A DNA stretch of 64,000 nt. Origin: Phytophthora colocasiae (taxonomy: Eukaryota; Oomycota; Peronosporomycetes; Peronosporales; Peronosporaceae). Under the pieces are notes generated by a model. That model had not been told where the DNA came from. It did not search any database and worked only from the letters and a program-made list of their open reading frames with translations. The translations under genes were made by a program, and so were the position numbers. Where the stretch lies: positions 3,224,001-3,288,000 of the forward strand of contig JAGKQI010000098.1 in assembly GCA_018806915.1 (NCBI GenBank), in the 5' to 3' direction. Below are positions 53,063 to 62,859 of this stretch, in pieces. Within the stretch, counting starts at the first letter, position 1, and each line of letters opens with the position of its first letter.

Positions 53063-54865
53063 TCATTCCCAGTAAACAACTTCATCTTCGGCTTCCACTT
53101 GCTGCATGTAGTGGTCCTCCATCCACTTGTTTGCTGCCCAATCCGCACGGTTGACGATGAAAATGGCACCTTCAAGTTCACTCCCGAACTTCTCGAACAA
53201 CCAGTCCGCCGCCCCAGCAAAGCCAAGTTTGATGTCGTCCCAGCCATCGCGCAGTAAGCAAATCCCTTCTTCACAGACGTCGTGTCCGTATTTGTTGTAC
53301 AGGAACAGCATCACTGGGACGTGCCACCCTAGCACAGCATCTCGCATCGCATTCGGTGAACACTTGTCAGCTCCATTAGCATGAAGCCACTCGAGAATAT
53401 GTAGATGACCACAAGCAGCAGCCATATCAACTGCGTCTGCTGTCAATTCCTGCCCTCTAGACAAATGTAGCCATTTGAGGACATCCAAATGTCCACCAGC
53501 AGCAGCCATACGCACAGCCTTTATCGTGCATCCTTCGCTCCGATTCTCATCAAGCCATTGCATCGTCTTCAAGTGTCCACTGTACGCTGCCCAGTCCATT
53601 GCGTCTATGGAACAGCCTTCCGATCTGTTGATGTGAAGCCATTCCACCACTTCTAAATGACCTCCTTTAGCAGCCCAATCCATTGCTCTTGCTGTGCATC
53701 CTTCACTGCGATGCGAGTGAAGCCATTTCACAATATCTAGATGGCCATTTCCAGCAGCCTTCTCCATCGCCGACACGCTGCATCCTTCGTCACGCGTAAC
53801 ATGTAGCCATTTCACAACTTCCAAATGCCCATTCTCAGCAGCTCCGTTCATGGCGGAGATGGAGCATCCTTCGATGCGATTCTCATCAAGCCACTGCACT
53901 ACGTCGAGGAAACCTGCCGTGGCAGCTCCATCCATAGCCGATGTGGTTGCTGGGCAGTTGTTGGAATGTAGCCATTGCACTACTTTGAGATGTCCGGCAC
54001 TAGCTGCTTCATCCAGACAGTCCGTTGTAAGTTCTCGGTCTCCAAGATCATTGTAAAGCCATTCAAGCACGTCGAGATGCCCGCCTGCAGCTGAAATAGG
54101 TACAAGACCGGCGAAGGAATCTGCAAAACCACTTGAATACAGCCACTGCAAGAATTCCAACGAGATGTCTTTGGGGGTACATTCCACGAACGCCGCTCCT
54201 TTATAATGCGTTGTAAACCACTTGACAACATGCCACTGACAGCCTTCAAGTGCACCACGAACTGCCGCATTCACCGCAGATTCGTTCCGAACGAGCAACC
54301 ACTGCACCAGCTCGAGATCTCCAGCTTTTGCAGCATCGAACAACAATTTCCAACTGGCGTCTTCATCAGGGAGAATCTCCTGCTTCAGCCACTCAACCAC
54401 ATTACTCTGCCCTCCACAGATAGCAGCACTCCACTCTAAACCTCCCCATTGAACTCTGTCCTTGTGCTGCTCGTACATCCACTTCAAGATCTCCAGTTCT
54501 CCACTGTTAGCTGCAGCACTCGCCGCAGAAGTCAATGATCCGTCCGCCATGTACGTGTCCGAGAGCCAAGCTAAAACTTTCAAGTCTCCACTTTTGGCTG
54601 CTTGGGCTACAACCTCAGCAAATTCCCATTCACGATACAACGCGTCAATTGCAGGTCTTCGATGATTCAGTAGTTTCATGCAATGCAGACTCGCTGTACG
54701 TTCATATACATCCGATAAGTTGCATGCAAGCGTCCAGTCGTCCAGGAAGCCATCGATGAGTCTAGCCACGTGCGGGAGCTGCTCTCCGCTGCGCTTCACG
54801 AGACATTCACGGTACACGACGACAACGCTCGTCCACAGGAAGGTGCCGTTGATTCTAGCGTCCAT
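53063..54865 (-). CDS. WLH-type ankyrin repeat protein, copy 1
   Basis: 600 residues, intronless. After a helical N-terminal region of about 100 residues, about 15 short ankyrin-like repeats follow. The regular ones are 28 residues long and read AMxxAAxxGHLxVVKWLHxxRSEGC, e.g. AMDWAAKGGHLEVVEWLHIN. This differs from the 33-residue canonical ankyrin unit and is a form common in oomycetes. It should be a protein-binding solenoid; the partner is unknown. No signal peptide or membrane segment is clear; a hydrophobic start (TFLWTSVVVVY) is present. Next to a longer paralog in tandem. Confidence 0.85.
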   Translation of the reverse strand: MDARINGTFLWTSVVVVYRECLVKRSGEQLPHVARLIDGFLDDWTLACNLSDVYERTASLHCMKLLNHRRPAIDALYREWEFAEVVAQAAKSGDLKVLAWLSDTYMADGSLTSAASAAANSGELEILKWMYEQHKDRVQWGGLEWSAAICGGQSNVVEWLKQEILPDEDASWKLLFDAAKAGDLELVQWLLVRNESAVNAAVRGALEGCQWHVVKWFTTHYKGAAFVECTPKDISLEFLQWLYSSGFADSFAGLVPISAAGGHLDVLEWLYNDLGDRELTTDCLDEAASAGHLKVVQWLHSNNCPATTSAMDGAATAGFLDVVQWLDENRIEGCSISAMNGAAENGHLEVVKWLHVTRDEGCSVSAMEKAAGNGHLDIVKWLHSHRSEGCTARAMDWAAKGGHLEVVEWLHINRSEGCSIDAMDWAAYSGHLKTMQWLDENRSEGCTIKAVRMAAAGGHLDVLKWLHLSRGQELTADAVDMAAACGHLHILEWLHANGADKCSPNAMRDAVLGWHVPVMLFLYNKYGHDVCEEGICLLRDGWDDIKLGFAGAADWLFEKFGSELEGAIFIVNRADWAANKWMEDHYMQQVEAEDEVVYWE

Positions 54866-55165
54866 TTTCGTAGTGGAGACTGTCGAGCTGAGAAAACGAT
54901 TGTGAACGGGTCTGTCTTCCAGAGGAATACTTCTGCTGTGCTACTCTATCCGTTGCGATAGACAACAGCACGGATTGCGTGCATGGAGCGGAAGTGGCTT
55001 TACAGTCAGTACGGGCGGACATCGGCAGCTGAAGACAGGCCACGCGGGTGTTTACGTGGCAAACGTTGGCAATCAATACACGTACATGCAACTCGGTCTA
55101 CGTACGTAAGAGTTCGTTATCTCCGAAGAAAGCAAAGTGTTATCCATACGGTTTGGTTCACTGCA

Positions 55166-57001
55166 TTAAAGTCGAGAACTCCACTTCCAGAGCACATTGC
55201 TATCGTCCTGACTAACAACTTGCAAGTGTTGACTTCGCATCCAGTCGTTAAAGTGCCAGTCGCTACGAGGAACTTGAATCTTGATGCCGTCCTCCAATTC
55301 ATCTCGACAGGTTGCAAGCAGCCATTGAACCAATTCCAACTGGAGGCCACGCAGAGTGACATCGCTACGCAAAGAGCAGGATAATTCGCTCTCACGGTGG
55401 AGGAACAACACCACGTCGAAGTGTCCTCCTGCAATGGCTCGGTTTAAAGCGGAGGAATCACATCCTTCGGTACGATTTCGGAGCAGCCACCGAACCACAT
55501 CGAGATGGCCATTAGCTGCTGCCGCTGACATCGCCTCAACTGTGCATCCTTCCGTTCTGTGGCTGTGCAACCACTTAACAACATCGAGATGTCCCTGGCG
55601 AGCAGCATTGTCCATGGCCCAAGTAGTGCAAGGCTGATGACGATCTTGATGTAGCCATTTCACAACTTCGAGATGACCGCACGCAGCAGCCAAATCCAAT
55701 GCCCATTTACCGCAACCTTCACTCCGATTCGCGTGAAGCCATTTGGCTACCTCGAGGTGACCAAGATGGCATGCGCAGTCTAAGGCTTCGGTGCTGCATC
55801 CTTCGGTTCGGTTGAAATGTAGCCATTTCACGACGTCGAGGTGGCCGAACTCGGCAGCTCGGTTGATAGCTGCGGGGCAGTAGAAGCGCTTGCCGGTAGC
55901 ATGGAGCCACTTAACAACATCGAGATGGCCATTACGTGCTGCTCGATCGAGTGCTCGGGAAGTACAAGGCTCTTTCCGGTTGATAGAAATCCACTTTACA
56001 ACTTCTAGAAATCCGTTCTCAGCAGCAGCTTCAATCGCAGCGGATGTTACCGGGCATTGGTGTTCATGTAGCCACTTGACAACTTCCAAGTTGCCACCGC
56101 GAGCTGCTTCTCTGAAAACGGAGGGGCTCAACTCCAGCTTTGGTGGACCAAAATGTAGCCATTCGAGAACGTTCAGATGGTTGTTGAAAGCAGCAACCTC
56201 CAGAGCGCGAGACGTAGGTCGTCCAAAGCCTTGAGCGTATACCCATTGCAGGAAGTCGAGGTTGCCGTCATCAGCTATGATATTCGCATCAACTTCTGGG
56301 TCGACTACTTCCTCGAGCATCAAGATCCACTTTACAATTTCCCATTGACGTCCTTGTTGTGCTTCTACTAACGCGTTGGAAATAGGAAGACCGTAGCTCT
56401 TGTGGAGCCATTGCACAATGTCAAGATCTCCAGCACTCGCTGCGTCTAGCAGCAACTGCGGAGCTGCCTCCACGTGAGGTTTCACATGGGCACGTAGCCA
56501 TTCCACAACGCTCTTGTGTCCTGATAGCACAGCTGCACACCACTCTGCTCCACCCCAGTGAACACGGTCCTTGTGGTTCAGATACAACCACTGAAGCACC
56601 TCCAGTTGTCCTTCTGCTGCAGCTACAACCGCTGTTGTAGTCATGGATGACACAGGAGCGTACCCTTCCACAAGCCATTTGAGAGCTTTCACGTCCCCGT
56701 TCCTCACAGTCAGTTCACCAACATTATTGACGATCCATGCATGATATGATGACTGCGGAATCCCCAATTCACGAGCAGCCAAGTACTGCATGCATCGCAG
56801 ACTGCGTGTCTTTCGGTATGCATCTTCAACCGACCAGTCTCGCGGGAGTTCCATTACGAAGTCGTCAATAGCACGCGAAATATGCGGAAGTTCGGCATCG
56901 ATACATTCGCGGATCACGAACTGCACCACCGTCAGTAGAAGCACTGGCTCAGGTTCAGTTGATATAACTTCCAAGGTCATTGTTCTTGCTGCTGGATGCA
57001 T
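55166..57001 (-). CDS. WLH-type ankyrin repeat protein, copy 2
   Basis: 612 residues from ATG 57001 (MHPAARTMTLEVIS); the next ATG at 56980 is also possible, and the frame stays open to 57100. The N-terminal region (VVQFVIRECIDAELPHISRA) parallels that of copy 1 (VVVVYRECLVKRSGEQLPHV). The body has the same 28-residue repeat: AAENGFLEVVKWISINRKEP, AARNGHLDVVKWLHATGKRF, AAACGHLEVVKWLHQDRHQP and others. The C-terminus ends VPRSDWHFNDWMRSQHLQVV, like copy 1 (VNRADWAANKWMEDHYMQQV), so the two arose by tandem duplication and then diverged. Confidence 0.85.
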   Translation of the reverse strand: MHPAARTMTLEVISTEPEPVLLLTVVQFVIRECIDAELPHISRAIDDFVMELPRDWSVEDAYRKTRSLRCMQYLAARELGIPQSSYHAWIVNNVGELTVRNGDVKALKWLVEGYAPVSSMTTTAVVAAAEGQLEVLQWLYLNHKDRVHWGGAEWCAAVLSGHKSVVEWLRAHVKPHVEAAPQLLLDAASAGDLDIVQWLHKSYGLPISNALVEAQQGRQWEIVKWILMLEEVVDPEVDANIIADDGNLDFLQWVYAQGFGRPTSRALEVAAFNNHLNVLEWLHFGPPKLELSPSVFREAARGGNLEVVKWLHEHQCPVTSAAIEAAAENGFLEVVKWISINRKEPCTSRALDRAARNGHLDVVKWLHATGKRFYCPAAINRAAEFGHLDVVKWLHFNRTEGCSTEALDCACHLGHLEVAKWLHANRSEGCGKWALDLAAACGHLEVVKWLHQDRHQPCTTWAMDNAARQGHLDVVKWLHSHRTEGCTVEAMSAAAANGHLDVVRWLLRNRTEGCDSSALNRAIAGGHFDVVLFLHRESELSCSLRSDVTLRGLQLELVQWLLATCRDELEDGIKIQVPRSDWHFNDWMRSQHLQVVSQDDSNVLWKWSSRL

Positions 57002-57456
57002 CTTGCAATGCCAAAAGAAGAATGAAGTCGTGAAAGCACGCAATTCTGTCGCACCAATTCGTTGCCCATTCACGACAGGATATCTCTTCGCAGCATGCAC
57101 TCATCAACTGCTCACAACCTGGAGTCTCCACACCATATTGCGGACGGAACGAGATTGAAGCCACTGGCAGTGGTGGAGGCTCCACCACGGGAACTTCACG
57201 GCGGAAGATACCGGTGCATGCAAATCCCTTTCCAAGGTCTTCTCCTTCAAGGTGATCGAACGATGAGTGCACCGGTTTGTGACGATCACGGACGAGGAGG
57301 AGAACAATGCTATAAATTCAATGCTAGGGTTTTTTCAACATAGTTTTCCTAGATTCAGTTGCTAAGCGCGGACAAGTAGTAGCTCAAAGCGGAAGCTCCT
57401 GTTTTGGCGAGATCCTGAAGCTACTGTAACATTTCTTGAATGTGAAGACGCACTTC
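57002..57456. other. Intergenic region, no supported gene
   Basis: Spacer between the start of ankyrin copy 2 and the end of the COMMD gene, both on the minus strand. It should hold the ankyrin promoter. No motif-bearing frame is seen. Confidence 0.45.
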
Positions 57457-58204
57457 CTACGCTGCGGAAGGTGTGTCCAGCTCGGTTTGAATGGCATTGA
57501 GCTGCAGGAACAGTGAACGCAATTCTGTGTGTGACAACTCAATGTCCAGAGTCTCGGTCTGCAGCGAGAAATAAAAACAAATGAGACGACTAGCATAACA
57601 TAGTACTCTTCCTTTCGTCCGTACCTCGTTCGCAGGGGAACTTGTGTCCACCAGGTCAAGCTGGAAGATGGCTGTGGGCTTCGACTGGCCCTTGAGCTTG
57701 CTACTCCCCATCTCCAGGTGCAGTCTCCAGTCAGTCTTCTGTAGCATCAACGCAGGCGTCTCCAGTGGTTGAGCCGATGCGATCTGCGTCGCTAATGAAC
57801 ATCCTCTCTTCCTCCACGTCTTCTCCACAATATGCAGCACGTCGTCATCCACCAACAGATTGCGATCCACTTGACCGAATGCAGCGGCGTCGCTGAAGAT
57901 CTCCCTAGAGACGTTCACGACCGCATCGATCTGTTCTTCCGACAGCTTCAGCATCGACTGGAGTTGCTCCTTCTCACTGGCTGTGAACACCTCGGCCTCC
58001 TGCAGTTAAATATTAGCGTTGCATCCTATTATTTTCTCAATCTGCTGCGTACATTGGCCGCCATCTTCTCCAACACGCGCGTCAACACTTGACCCAGCTT
58101 ATCACGTGCAACGGCATTAAGTACTGCGTGCGACTGAGAGCTAGAGATAAGATACAGCGTTAATAGAGAGCAGCAGGACGCAGCTTGACAACGTACGTAG
58201 CCAT
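57457..58204 (-). CDS. COMM domain protein, COMMD10-like, four exons
   Basis: 190 residues from exons 58197-58204 (only MAT plus two bases), 58053-58140, 57625-57999 and 57457-57558, with introns of 53-66 nt. Sequence starts MATSQSHAVLNAVARDKLGQ. The N-terminal helical domain includes LSEEQIDAVVNVSREIFSDA. The C-terminal COMM domain has TDWRLHLEMGSSKLKGQSKP, FQLDLVDTSS and LDIELSHTELRSLFLQLNAI. Length and the ending fit COMMD10 (202 in human) best. COMMD proteins form the Commander complex that recycles endosomal cargo. It is divergent from the STK16-like kinase with 59 bp between start codons. Confidence 0.82.
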
Positions 58205-58263
58205 CACGAAGGCGATTCCTGAGAAAATCACTCTTTATTAGGATTCAAAGACCAAAGCGTCGG
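58205..58263. promoter_or_regulatory. Compact bidirectional promoter (59 bp)
   Basis: The entire space between the start codons of the minus-strand COMMD gene (58204) and the plus-strand kinase (58264). It includes CTCTTTATTAGGATTCAAAG. Either both leaders are extremely short, or transcription starts inside the neighbouring gene. Confidence 0.55.
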
Positions 58264-59553
58264 ATGGGCAACGCCGTAGCGCGTGTGAATGGGAAGCTGT
58301 ATGAAGTGGTGGGATCCTTAGGCGAAGGAGGATTCGCTCACGTGTACGAGGTCAAGCGTGACGGTCGTCACTTCGCACTTAAATGGACGCGGGGCGTGAC
58401 GGAAGGCGAGGAGCTTGAGCGGCTGCTGCTGGAGATTCAAGTCCAGAGACAACTTCAACACGTTAATATACTGCCGCTCGAGGCTGCAGAAGTGCGAAAG
58501 TGTCAGGAAAGTCATGGCCATGAGCATGAGAAGGAAGCGCTCATGTTGCTCACGTTAGCCGGTCGTGGTTCGTTGCAGTCGCTGCTGGAACAGACTACGA
58601 ACCGAGGAACGGCGGCTTTCACGGAATCGGAATGCCTTCACTTCTTCTCCAAATTGGTAGACGCAGTGACGGTTCTGCACGAGTTGGGCTTTGCTCATAG
58701 AGATTTAAAGCCTGGTAACATATTACTTAGTGACGGAGACCCGATGGAGCCTCTGTTGATGGACTTTGGCTCTGTCGCTCCGTTGCAAGTCCAGTTGAGA
58801 GGATCGATGGACTGCAGGAAGCTGTGGGAGGATGCTGCGAGGTACAGTAGTGCTCCGTATCGAGCACCTGAGCTGTGGGATAATGGAGTGGGGAGTGACA
58901 AGCTGGAGGTTGTTGATGGACGAACGGATGTCTGGTCCTTGGGCTGCGTGCTGTACGCCATGGCGTTTGGTCCGTTCTCTCCATTTGAACATCCTCGGGA
59001 TGGCGTACAGCACCTTGCGATTGTTAATGGCTACGTGAGCTTTCCACATGGGAACATGCACTGTGGACAAGTCTTCAGTGCGACGTTTACTGCGTTGATC
59101 AAGTGGATACTCACCCCCGACGTTGTGGAACGTCCGAAACTCGACGGTGTGCGTCTGTGCATCAACCAACTTCTAAACCCAGCACCACGCAAGCAGCCGT
59201 CCGTGAGAGTGAAGAGGTTATCGTCAAGGAAGCACCAGCTGAGTAGTGCCAAACTGCACCAAGAACTTGTGGTTGACGATTCGGACTGGGCAGATTTTTC
59301 AGCTTTCGAGCCCCAGTCGATGAGCTCGGAATTCTCTTTCTCCACTGGAATACGGTCACGATCTTCGTCCTCATTGTCTAGGCTACCTCTTGGAGTTCGG
59401 AGTAGTAGCCCCCGACCGATGTCAGCAAAAGTTGCTTCACCTTTGGACAGCAATAGACATAGAGGACTGAGTGATCTCAACCGAAGACGTGCGTTATCAC
59501 GAACTGGTAAACAGCTTTGGGTCAGTGCTTTGGAAACGCAAACGGCCGAGTAA
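58264..59553 (+). CDS. STK16/MPSK1-type (NAK family) serine/threonine kinase
   Basis: 429 residues, intronless. The kinase domain spans about 12-300: GEGGFAHVYEV (ATP loop), HFALKW with the catalytic Lys, FAHRDLKPGNILLSDGD, LLMDFGSVAP, then the STK16-type activation segment SSAPYRAPELWD and DVWSLGCVLYAMAFGPFSPF. STK16 works at the Golgi and trans-Golgi network. The start MGNAVARVNG fits N-myristoylation, as in human STK16, but lacks the palmitoylated cysteines. The C-terminal 120 residues are Ser/Arg-rich and disordered (SRSSSSLSRLPLGVRSSSPR), an extension absent from the animal protein. Confidence 0.88.
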   Translation: MGNAVARVNGKLYEVVGSLGEGGFAHVYEVKRDGRHFALKWTRGVTEGEELERLLLEIQVQRQLQHVNILPLEAAEVRKCQESHGHEHEKEALMLLTLAGRGSLQSLLEQTTNRGTAAFTESECLHFFSKLVDAVTVLHELGFAHRDLKPGNILLSDGDPMEPLLMDFGSVAPLQVQLRGSMDCRKLWEDAARYSSAPYRAPELWDNGVGSDKLEVVDGRTDVWSLGCVLYAMAFGPFSPFEHPRDGVQHLAIVNGYVSFPHGNMHCGQVFSATFTALIKWILTPDVVERPKLDGVRLCINQLLNPAPRKQPSVRVKRLSSRKHQLSSAKLHQELVVDDSDWADFSAFEPQSMSSEFSFSTGIRSRSSSSLSRLPLGVRSSSPRPMSAKVASPLDSNRHRGLSDLNRRRALSRTGKQLWVSALETQTAE

Positions 59554-59656
59554 CAAAGGCTTATACACTTCATTTTCAATTCCTTAACGCTGTTGTTTGG
59601 CATCATGTCGAGTTCATTGTCTCTTGTGAACCATTTCAATGAAAAATAAATCAATC

Positions 59657-61228
59657 CTAACCTTCTGAAAGAAGAAACCACGTAGCAGAGATGCCGATCA
59701 CCATAAAGAAGGCGACAACGATCCACAGAGCAGTGATCCAGAGCTTCCCATTCCGCACTTGGTCCCACGGATAAAGCCTCGCGAAAAAGATCACAGGGAA
59801 GGCGAAGCAGATCATGAAGCAAGTGCTAGCTCCAGTGAGACCGAAAACCACTTCGATACCCGGCACAACAATCGCCAGCAGCACTTGCGAAAGCAGCAAG
59901 ACCGTGGAACTACCCAAACGAGTGGCAAAGGCGATCTCGTCGAGGTTTGTCGTGAAAATGAGCTCCTCCAACACACCACGCAGAGGATGAAAGAGCAGTG
60001 GGAATGATAACACCACGGTACTGAAGACTGCAACGAGCGGAACATCCATCAACGGATCATTCTCCAGGTTCAGCAACACGTTGCCCCGTACAGTGACAGT
60101 GTACAATTTCTCTGCGAAGTAGCCAAAAGTGGCGTAGAACACAACGCAGAAGGCGCTTAGTCCATAGATACAGCGTGACATCTTCTTCCTTGACTCCTTC
60201 AGTGGCTCGAAGAAGTTGCCGCGTAGCTGGATGAAGAGCGGCACCAGGTTCAGGTGCATCATGAACGCGTAGTTGTAGATCGAGACTGCATGTGCAAACC
60301 TCGACAACACTGATCCTGTGATCACCGTTGGCGTCTTAGCCGCAGTGGCAGCTGCTGCTGCTTCCTCCGCCGCCTCTGCTGCAGCATTTACGGCTGCAGA
60401 GATCGTGTCTGCAACTGCTACAGTGCTATTGACAACAACACTGTCATTGTTGCTGTCATTCGGGTCCAACGCGTGAAACGATCGGTAGATGACAGCCACG
60501 ACCAGGTACACCGAGAACATAAAGCCCAAGTAGCTTGAGATATGCAACTTGGTCAGGTTCTTCATCAAGCAGAGAGGGAAGACCACGAGAACGAACATAG
60601 CCCACATGACGTAGTCCCCAATCTGATGTGTCGTCTCAGAAAGCAGAGGTTGAGCATTAGCACCCGCAACGAGTCGGTAGAACATGACCACAAGGAACGG
60701 AGCGATGTCGCGCACAATTCGGATGCAACCGACGCAGCCCCCGTAGATTCCGATAGCCGTGATGATGGAGACAGCGTAGCCTAGTGCGTCACCTCCAGCT
60801 GCGACTGCAATGGCCTGGAAACTGGCGAACTTCCTGCCAGCACCAATATGCTCCTGCTCTTCCTCTTTTTGAGCTAATTGCACGTGTGCAAGCAGTAGTG
60901 CATTGGCTGTAAGTGCCATCCCCACGCCCACAATGACGACGCCCAGCAGAGCCGCCCACGTCGGCACCAGAAGGAACGTGTAAGGCACAGACAACATCCC
61001 AGCACCTACTGTAGACATGGTGAGCGTGAGGAAGACGTGCAGTTCTCGGTGTGTCGCCTGGGGTTTACTGAACGCCAGTCGATGCGGACGTGGCGAAGGT
61101 GTTGGCGACGTGAAGAGGGTGGGGAATCCCGTCTCGAAGGGCGAGCGCGGCGTAGACGCAGTGCTGAGCGCCATACTGCGGCGATCCACTAGCAATGGAC
61201 TTCCTTCGCTCACGGTGATGGTCGGCAT
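59657..61228 (-). CDS. AAAP-family amino acid transporter, copy 2
   Basis: 523 residues, intronless, from ATG 61228. Paralog of the transporter at 51506-53056: helix 1 reads VFLTLTMSTVGAGMLSVPYT, helix 4-5 AVSIITAIGIYGGCVGCIRI, and the ends correspond. It carries an Ala/Thr-rich loop with an unusual run (AVNAAAEAAEEAAAAATAAK) near residue 280-300, absent from copy 1. Twenty-six bases upstream of the ATG the coding run ends, and a Tc1-like transposon begins 67 bp upstream, so its promoter has been displaced. Confidence 0.88.
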   Translation of the reverse strand: MPTITVSEGSPLLVDRRSMALSTASTPRSPFETGFPTLFTSPTPSPRPHRLAFSKPQATHRELHVFLTLTMSTVGAGMLSVPYTFLLVPTWAALLGVVIVGVGMALTANALLLAHVQLAQKEEEQEHIGAGRKFASFQAIAVAAGGDALGYAVSIITAIGIYGGCVGCIRIVRDIAPFLVVMFYRLVAGANAQPLLSETTHQIGDYVMWAMFVLVVFPLCLMKNLTKLHISSYLGFMFSVYLVVAVIYRSFHALDPNDSNNDSVVVNSTVAVADTISAAVNAAAEAAEEAAAAATAAKTPTVITGSVLSRFAHAVSIYNYAFMMHLNLVPLFIQLRGNFFEPLKESRKKMSRCIYGLSAFCVVFYATFGYFAEKLYTVTVRGNVLLNLENDPLMDVPLVAVFSTVVLSFPLLFHPLRGVLEELIFTTNLDEIAFATRLGSSTVLLLSQVLLAIVVPGIEVVFGLTGASTCFMICFAFPVIFFARLYPWDQVRNGKLWITALWIVVAFFMVIGISATWFLLSEG

Positions 61229-61295
61229 GGCGGCGACTTGTGCGTGGCAGAGCGGAAGCGGATGTGACGCCGATGGACTTGGAAGTCACTTGCTA

Positions 61296-62859
61296 CAGTG
61301 CTGGCCATAAATATGTAGTGAACAGTTATTTGTAGCTAATTGGATCAATTTTCTACGATTAAGGCTAAAACCGCGTATTTGGGCGTTTCCAACGGAGAGC
61401 TTTCCGGGCATATATTTTTTTCATTCAGACGATTCGTGGTTGCGGAGAACTGAGAGTGACCATCACTCTGACGCTGGCCAAAAGTACGTAGCGAAGGAAT
61501 TGGAGCTCGATATTGAGCATTTTTCTTTCGTTTCTAACTTACTAATGCTTTGTCTTGCCTCCTTTACCTTCGATGACATCGCTAATGCGATCTGGCATCG
61601 AGTTCACTAAAGATTGAAGCTGCGAAAGGCCCACATTCTCCCAAGCAGCTTGAATGGCCGACTTGAGCTCGTGGACGCTTGTGTATTGCTTTCCACCCCG
61701 ATAGACACATCGTGCAAGTATACCCCAGACGTTTTCAATTGGATTCAAGTCTGGAGATAGCGCTGGCCAGTCGAGAACACTGATTTGTGAGCTATTTAGG
61801 AAGGCCTGGGTGCTCTTTGACGCATGAATGCTTGCGTTATCATGTTGAAAAACGTAGAGACCTTCATGGTAGGCCTCGCCAAAGGGTAGGAGATAGTTGG
61901 TAAGCGTTTCTTGGTAGTCATCAGAGTTTTGGCGGCCATCCAGAAATGCCAAATCCGTTTTTCCAAGAGACGAAAAACCACCCCATATCATGACGGATCC
62001 ACCGCCATTTTGGCGGCTGAAGTATGTCTCCTTCTCGCATCTAAGATCGTGCCAGTAGTACTGTAGACCATCCGGACCGTCAAGATTAAATTTTTTCTCG
62101 TCAGAGAAAATAATTTGATCCCAATCAGTCCTCTCCTTGATCATTTCCTCGCCCATTTTTGGCGAGCCATCTTGTGCCTCATTTTAAGCATCGGAGTGCG
62201 GTTTCGCTTGACGTAGGACATGTGAGGGGAATCGTGCAGCACACGACGCACTGAACGCGCCGAAATCGTCAGTTTCAGCGCCGTTTTCACGGCGCTAGAC
62301 GACAATTTAGCATTCTTCGCCTCCCGGACGATCCTCCGCTGCAACTTGCTGGAGACCTTACGAGGCCTTCCAGACCTCTTGACTTTGCCGTAGTTATCTC
62401 TCATCCTCCAAAACTTGCTCACCCCCGATTCCGATCGATTTAAGTGCTTGCCTATCTCATTAAACGACCAACCGGCCACACGAAGACCGATTATTTTGCC
62501 TTTCTCATTTTCAGTAAATTCCGTTCCTTTGGTCATCTCTGTAGACCTGCTACAGCCAAACCAACAGCTTCGTTAGATGCACAAGACACACAGCATTCAA
62601 TTATGGCACGCAGTGGGCTCTAACGCGTTACAGAACGCTCAATATTGAGCTCCAATTCCTTCGCTACGTACTTTTGGCCAGCGTCAGAGTGATGGTCACT
62701 CTCAGTTCTCCGCAACCACGAATCGTCTGAATGAAAAAAATATATGCCCGGAAAGCTCTCCGTTGGAAACGCCCAAATACGCGGTTTTAGCCTTAATCGT
62801 AGAAAATTAAACCAATTAGCTACGAATAACTGTTCACTACATATTTATGGCCAGCACTG
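61296..62859 (-). mobile_element. Tc1-like (DD34E) transposon with long terminal inverted repeats
   Basis: 1,564 bp, starting CAGTGCTGGCCATAAATATG and ending with its reverse complement, flanked by TA at 61294-61295 and 62860-62861. The terminal inverted repeats are about 224 bp each (61296-61519 and 62637-62859), nearly identical. The transposase gene is on the minus strand in two frames, so a single-base shift probably inactivates it. Long, nearly identical ends suggest a recent insertion. Confidence 0.93.
61542..62536 (-). pseudogene. Tc1-like transposase, frameshifted
   Basis: The first part (62141-62536) starts MTKGTEFTENEKGKIIGLRV and holds the paired helix-turn-helix DNA-binding region (FNEIGKHLNRSESGVSKFWR, a GRPRK hook). 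The second part (61542-62156) holds the catalytic domain: IIFSDEKKFNLDGPDG (first Asp), VFQHDNASIHASK (second Asp) and LSPDLNPIENVWG (Glu), with 34 residues between the second Asp and the Glu, hence DD34E. The two parts lie in frames one base apart and overlap near 62141-62156. No promoter was sought. Confidence 0.9.
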
